64,000 nucleotides of DNA, taken from Desulfolithobacter dissulfuricans. Lineage in GTDB: Bacteria; Desulfobacterota; Desulfobulbia; Desulfobulbales; Desulfobulbaceae. Shown here in pieces: positions 61,036-64,000 of this stretch. The stretch lies in contig NZ_AP024233.1 of the NCBI RefSeq assembly GCF_025998535.1, positions 2,178,001 to 2,242,000 on the forward strand, given 5' to 3'. How positions within the stretch are numbered: the first letter of the stretch is position 1; each line of letters opens with the position of its first letter. A program made the translations under genes and the position numbers. Below the pieces are notes generated by a model, which was not told the DNA's origin, searched no databases, and saw only the letters and a program-made list of their open reading frames with translations.

Positions 61036-61785
61036 ATGGACACGTCCCATACAAACAAGTTTTATCCGCTGCCCTGCATGCTGACCTGCAGCAGCCTCTT
61101 TTCCGGTTTCTATTCGATAGTGGCCTCCATCAACGGCAACTTCTTTGCCGCAGCCATTGCCATCCTGGTGGCCGCCATCTTTGACGGACTTGATGGCCGG
61201 GTGGCGCGTATGACCGGCTCCACGTCCAGGTTCGGCATGGAACTGGATTCGCTCTGTGACCTGGTCTCCTTTGGCGTGGCCCCGGCCCTGCTCGCCTATC
61301 TCTGGGCCCTGCTGCCCTATGGCCGCTACGGCTGGCTGGCTGCCTTCCTCTATGTGGCCACCACTGCCCTGCGACTGGCCCGGTTCAACTCTGCTGTTGA
61401 AGACAACTCTGCCAGCCACGATTTCGTCGGCCTTCCCTGCCCGGCTGCCGCCGGAATGATCGCCACCACGGTCATGTTTGCCCATTTTCTCGGCGCCACC
61501 GAGACCGTCAAGCATCTTTCCCTGCTCCTGCTGGTCTACGTCCTCTCCTACCTGATGGTCTCCACCCACCGGTACCTGAGCTTCAAGCAGCCGACCTACC
61601 GCAAGGGCAAGAGCTTCCAGATGGTTGTGGGCATGATCCTGTTCATCATCCTGCTGGCCACGGAACCACCTGTCACCCTTTTTGCAGTGGCCTTTCTCTA
61701 TGTTCTCTCCGGCCCAGCCATGGCCATGTACCAGTTCGCCACCCGGGCAAAAAGCCGCGACCTGGAAGACTCAGAGCCGTTATAG
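61036..61785 (+). CDS. pssA: CDP-diacylglycerol-serine O-phosphatidyltransferase
   Basis: A 249-residue membrane enzyme that makes phosphatidylserine, the substrate of Psd. The CDP-alcohol phosphotransferase motif is DGLDGRVARMTGSTSRFGMELDSLCD (about 53-78) with the expected Asp set, and there are about seven to eight helices. It is 60 bases after psd and probably in its operon. The ATG has GCGGAGCCCGCC upstream. Confidence 0.95.
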   Translation: MDTSHTNKFYPLPCMLTCSSLFSGFYSIVASINGNFFAAAIAILVAAIFDGLDGRVARMTGSTSRFGMELDSLCDLVSFGVAPALLAYLWALLPYGRYGWLAAFLYVATTALRLARFNSAVEDNSASHDFVGLPCPAAAGMIATTVMFAHFLGATETVKHLSLLLLVYVLSYLMVSTHRYLSFKQPTYRKGKSFQMVVGMILFIILLATEPPVTLFAVAFLYVLSGPAMAMYQFATRAKSRDLEDSEPL

Positions 61786-61824
61786 GGAGCTTATTTCTCC
61801 CTGACGAACGACTGCAAGCCCTCC

Positions 61825-62415
61825 ATGCGCGTTACAGGCGGCACAGCCAGAGGCCGGAAACTGCACGGTCCTGCGGGAGGAAAGGATACCATCCGACCCA
61901 CCTCGGACCGGGTCCGCGAGGCCATGTTCAACATCCTTGGCGATCGGGTCAACGGGGCTCTGGTCCTGGATCTCTTTGCCGGTACCGGTGCCCTGGGCAT
62001 AGAGGCGCTGAGCCGGGGCGCCCGACATGCGGTGTTCGTCGACCGCTCCCGCCACGCCCTGACCCTGACAGCTGCCAACCTGGAACTATGTTTTGCCTCT
62101 CCCCGGGCTACACTGGTCCGCCTCGATCTCTCAAAAGAGAAACATTTCAGGAAACTCCACCGGCCCCTGGCCGATTCACCCGGGTTTGACCTGATCTTTC
62201 TCGATCCTCCCTATGAAAAAAACCTGGCACACCACTGTGTGATGATGGTAGAAAAAGCCGGTATTTTGGCTCCTGGAGGGTTGCTCGTGGCGGAAGAACG
62301 GCATAGTGTTGTGCTGCCCGAAGTCACAGCCGCTCTCAAGCTCAGAACCAGTCGCCGATATGGAGAAACCGGAATCTGGATCTATGAGGCGGCCACCCAG
62401 GCGCCCAACCGCTAA
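61825..62415 (+). CDS. rsmD: 16S rRNA (guanine-966 N2)-methyltransferase
   Basis: A 196-residue SAM methyltransferase of the RsmD family: RVTGGTARGRKL opening, RPTSDRVREAMFNIL, motif I LVLDLFAGTGALGIEALSRGA, and the catalytic DPPYEK. It methylates a guanine in the 30S subunit. coaD follows, a common bacterial gene pair (rsmD-coaD). Confidence 0.95.
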   Translation: MRVTGGTARGRKLHGPAGGKDTIRPTSDRVREAMFNILGDRVNGALVLDLFAGTGALGIEALSRGARHAVFVDRSRHALTLTAANLELCFASPRATLVRLDLSKEKHFRKLHRPLADSPGFDLIFLDPPYEKNLAHHCVMMVEKAGILAPGGLLVAEERHSVVLPEVTAALKLRTSRRYGETGIWIYEAATQAPNR

Positions 62416-62491
62416 CCTCAAAGACCCTCAAAAGCGGGTGTTGCCCGCAACCAGATAACTCGTGGAAGACAAATAATTTTTCTTATTTTTT

Positions 62492-63058
62492 ATGACAGGA
62501 ACCCAGGAGTCAGGCTCGAAAACCATGACCACGCCCCACACCAGTGAACAGACAGTGTGTCGAACACAGCCGAGTTCCATAGCCATCTATCCCGGTACCT
62601 TTGATCCCATCACCAATGGCCATGTGGACATAATCAAGCGGGCGCTGCGGCTCTTTGACAAAATCATCATCGCCGTGGCCATCAACGCCCAGAAAACCCC
62701 GCTCTTTACCCTGGACGAACGCATCGACCTGATCAGGAGATGCTTCAGCAAGGAAAACGACCGCATAGAGGTGGATGCCACCAGCGGCCTGACCGTGGAC
62801 TATGCCATGGAACGCGGGGCCTGTGCCATTGTCCGGGGCCTGCGGGCAGTATCCGATTTTGACTACGAGTTCCAGCTGGCGCTGATGAACCGGAAACTGC
62901 AGCGAAAAATCGAGACGGTCTTCCTGATGACCGGTTTCCGCTGGATCTACATCTCCTCGTCCATCATCAAGGATGCGGCCAAACATGGCGGCGATGTTAG
63001 CGGAGTGGTGCCGGCCCATGTCCAGGCCGCTCTGAAACAGAAATACAGCCAGCACTGA
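62492..63058 (+). CDS. coaD: Phosphopantetheine adenylyltransferase
   Basis: Coenzyme A pathway enzyme transferring AMP to 4'-phosphopantetheine. The core AIYPGTFDPITNGHVDII has the nucleotidyltransferase (T/H)xGH site; RGLRAVSDFDYEFQLALMN and YISSSIIKDAAKHGGDV are conserved later blocks. The listed 188 residues include about 28 more at the N-terminus than usual; starts at 62525 or a later GTG are possible and none has a convincing ribosome site. Two bases separate it from the Rieske gene. Confidence 0.94.
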   Translation: MTGTQESGSKTMTTPHTSEQTVCRTQPSSIAIYPGTFDPITNGHVDIIKRALRLFDKIIIAVAINAQKTPLFTLDERIDLIRRCFSKENDRIEVDATSGLTVDYAMERGACAIVRGLRAVSDFDYEFQLALMNRKLQRKIETVFLMTGFRWIYISSSIIKDAAKHGGDVSGVVPAHVQAALKQKYSQH

Positions 63059-63060
63059 TC

Positions 63061-63501
63061 ATGGGCTCCCGGGAGGCCCGGCGGGGCCAGAACCGCAGAA
63101 CATTTCTCGGTCGCCTGCTCACCTGGGCCACCACCGTTGCCGCTGTGCTCCTGTCCTGGCCGCTTTTCCGCTTCCTTGGCTTTTCCGTCCCGCCAAAACC
63201 GCGCTACGTCACCGTCAAGGCCCCTCTGCCTGCCAGCGGTGTCCATATCGACCGCGACTTTCTCCTCTTTGGCGACAACAAAACCAAAGCCCATGCCGTA
63301 TCGCGGATCTGCACCCATCTCGGATGCCGGGTCAACTTTCTTGAAGACAGGCAGCTCATAGAATGCCCCTGCCATCAGAGCCGATTTACCCCGGAGGGTC
63401 GGCGGATAGCCGGTCCGGCCAGGCGGGACCTGCCCTCCTACCCGGTGGAGATAAAAAGAGACAGTGACGGAACGGTTATCAGCTATATCGTGACCCTATG
63501 A
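63061..63501 (+). CDS. Rieske [2Fe-2S] protein of a cytochrome bc complex
   Basis: A 146-residue protein with a twin-arginine membrane anchor (NRRTFLGRLL, helix about 22-42) and the Rieske cluster motifs CTHLGCR and CPCHQSRF (Cys-x-His and Cys-x-x-His ligands, with the disulfide Cys pair). It carries electrons from quinol in a bc1/b6f-like complex. It overlaps the cytochrome b gene by four bases (ATGA), so they form one complex. Confidence 0.94.
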   Translation: MGSREARRGQNRRTFLGRLLTWATTVAAVLLSWPLFRFLGFSVPPKPRYVTVKAPLPASGVHIDRDFLLFGDNKTKAHAVSRICTHLGCRVNFLEDRQLIECPCHQSRFTPEGRRIAGPARRDLPSYPVEIKRDSDGTVISYIVTL

Positions 63502-64000
63502 GGACCACCGCACCGCCAGTTCTTCGCCGCCTCCTTGCCGCCCTGCCACGACCCGTCCTCACCGGGCTGACAGCCCTTCCCTGGGGTGGCATGTCGCTGA
63601 TCAGCCTCTATATTTCAGTACTCTCCGGCATTGTCCTTTCCCTCCAGTACGACGTTGCCGAGCCCTTCTATTCCACTGCCACCCTGGAGCTGATCATTCC
63701 CTTCGGTTCCTTCTGGCGGGCCCTGCATTATTTTTCCAGCCAGGCCTTTTTTCTCCTCCTTGTCTGTCATTTCGCCGCCATCCTGGTGAACAACCGGGAA
63801 ACCATATTCAACCGGGCCAGCTGGATACGACTCACCCTCTCCCTGCCGGTGGCCATTCTCCTCCTGTTCACCGGCTATATCCTCCGCGGAGACGCCACGG
63901 GCATGGCTGCCGGGACCATTGGCGAGCACATCGCCCTGGCCGTGCCGGGGCTCGGCCCCCTGATCAACAACCTGCTCTTTGCCCTGTCCACCGGTGGCTT
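63498..64000 (+). CDS. Cytochrome b subunit of the bc complex (cut by window edge)
   Basis: The first 167 residues of a membrane cytochrome b, running off the window. ALPWGGMSLISLYISVLSGIVLSLQY, then LHYFSSQAFFLLLVCHF with two His 14 residues apart as haem b ligands, and LSLPVAILLLFTGYILRGD match the b6-type N-terminal half. Its partner Rieske gene overlaps it. The rest, and any cytochrome c subunit, lie outside. Confidence 0.9.
   Translation, partial: MRTTAPPVLRRLLAALPRPVLTGLTALPWGGMSLISLYISVLSGIVLSLQYDVAEPFYSTATLELIIPFGSFWRALHYFSSQAFFLLLVCHFAAILVNNRETIFNRASWIRLTLSLPVAILLLFTGYILRGDATGMAAGTIGEHIALAVPGLGPLINNLLFALSTGG

Overview
The window looks like chromosomal DNA from a high-GC, anaerobic, sulfur-metabolising member of the Desulfobacterota (a Desulfobulbales-type sulfate reducer or sulfur disproportionator). 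This is an inference from a dissimilatory-type sulfate adenylyltransferase (sat), many multihaem cytochromes and NrfD-type membrane subunits, a Desulfovibrio-style napCMADGH operon, several sigma-54 two-component systems and a Geobacter-like two-gene pilin. No rRNA, tRNA or CRISPR array was seen.

Layout. 1-446: start of purA. 0.8-5.8 kb (minus): an exported protein, then a four-gene operon of tetrahaem cytochrome, Tat-type ferredoxin, NrfD and octahaem HAO-like cytochrome behind a sigma-54 promoter with two upstream operators. 6.1-8.0 kb (plus): ygbA-like gene and tatBC. 8.1-13.9 kb (minus): a mixed operon of periplasmic binding protein, frameshifted sensor kinase, nucleoside deaminase, radical SAM protein and TPR-methyltransferase. 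14.2-20.9 kb (plus): a soluble PAS kinase and sigma-54 regulator, then a sigma-54 promoter leading into two paralogous 73-residue membrane peptides, a kinase-like sensor without catalytic parts, and an NrfD protein with no partner enzyme. 21-23 kb: ftsH. 23.5-29.1 kb (minus): napCMADGH. 29.4-32.3 kb (plus): a haem-c sensor kinase and a frameshifted NtrC-type regulator. 32.4-40 kb: fmdB-like gene, frameshifted aroB, two tandem identical group II introns behind the sat terminator, and sat. 40.4-47.6 kb (minus): type IV pilus minor pilins and a PilY1-like adhesin. 48 kb: an AT-rich DUF4143 ATPase. 49-57.4 kb (minus): PilSR-like pair, O-antigen ligase-like protein, TPR protein, ABC transporter and the PilA-N/PilA-C-like pair. 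57.8-64 kb (plus): ilvB-ilvN, psd-pssA, rsmD, coaD and a Rieske/cytochrome b operon running off the end.

How it fits together. Nap would reduce nitrate to nitrite in the periplasm. The HAO-like octahaem cytochrome with its NrfD/ferredoxin/cytochrome partners is a candidate nitrite or hydroxylamine reductase, and the YgbA-like protein fits nitrosative stress. The hao and nap operons have the same promoter geometry to the base: a -24/-12 element with two GTTACC-N4-GGTAAC-type palindromes 33 bp apart, starting 53 bp upstream. The adjacent kinase/regulator pair is the obvious candidate controller. Tat exports NapA, NapG, the ferredoxin and the Rieske protein.

Three genes (a kinase, the nitrate-linked regulator and aroB) each carry an apparent single-base loss in a homopolymer. 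That pattern suggests sequencing error as much as gene decay.
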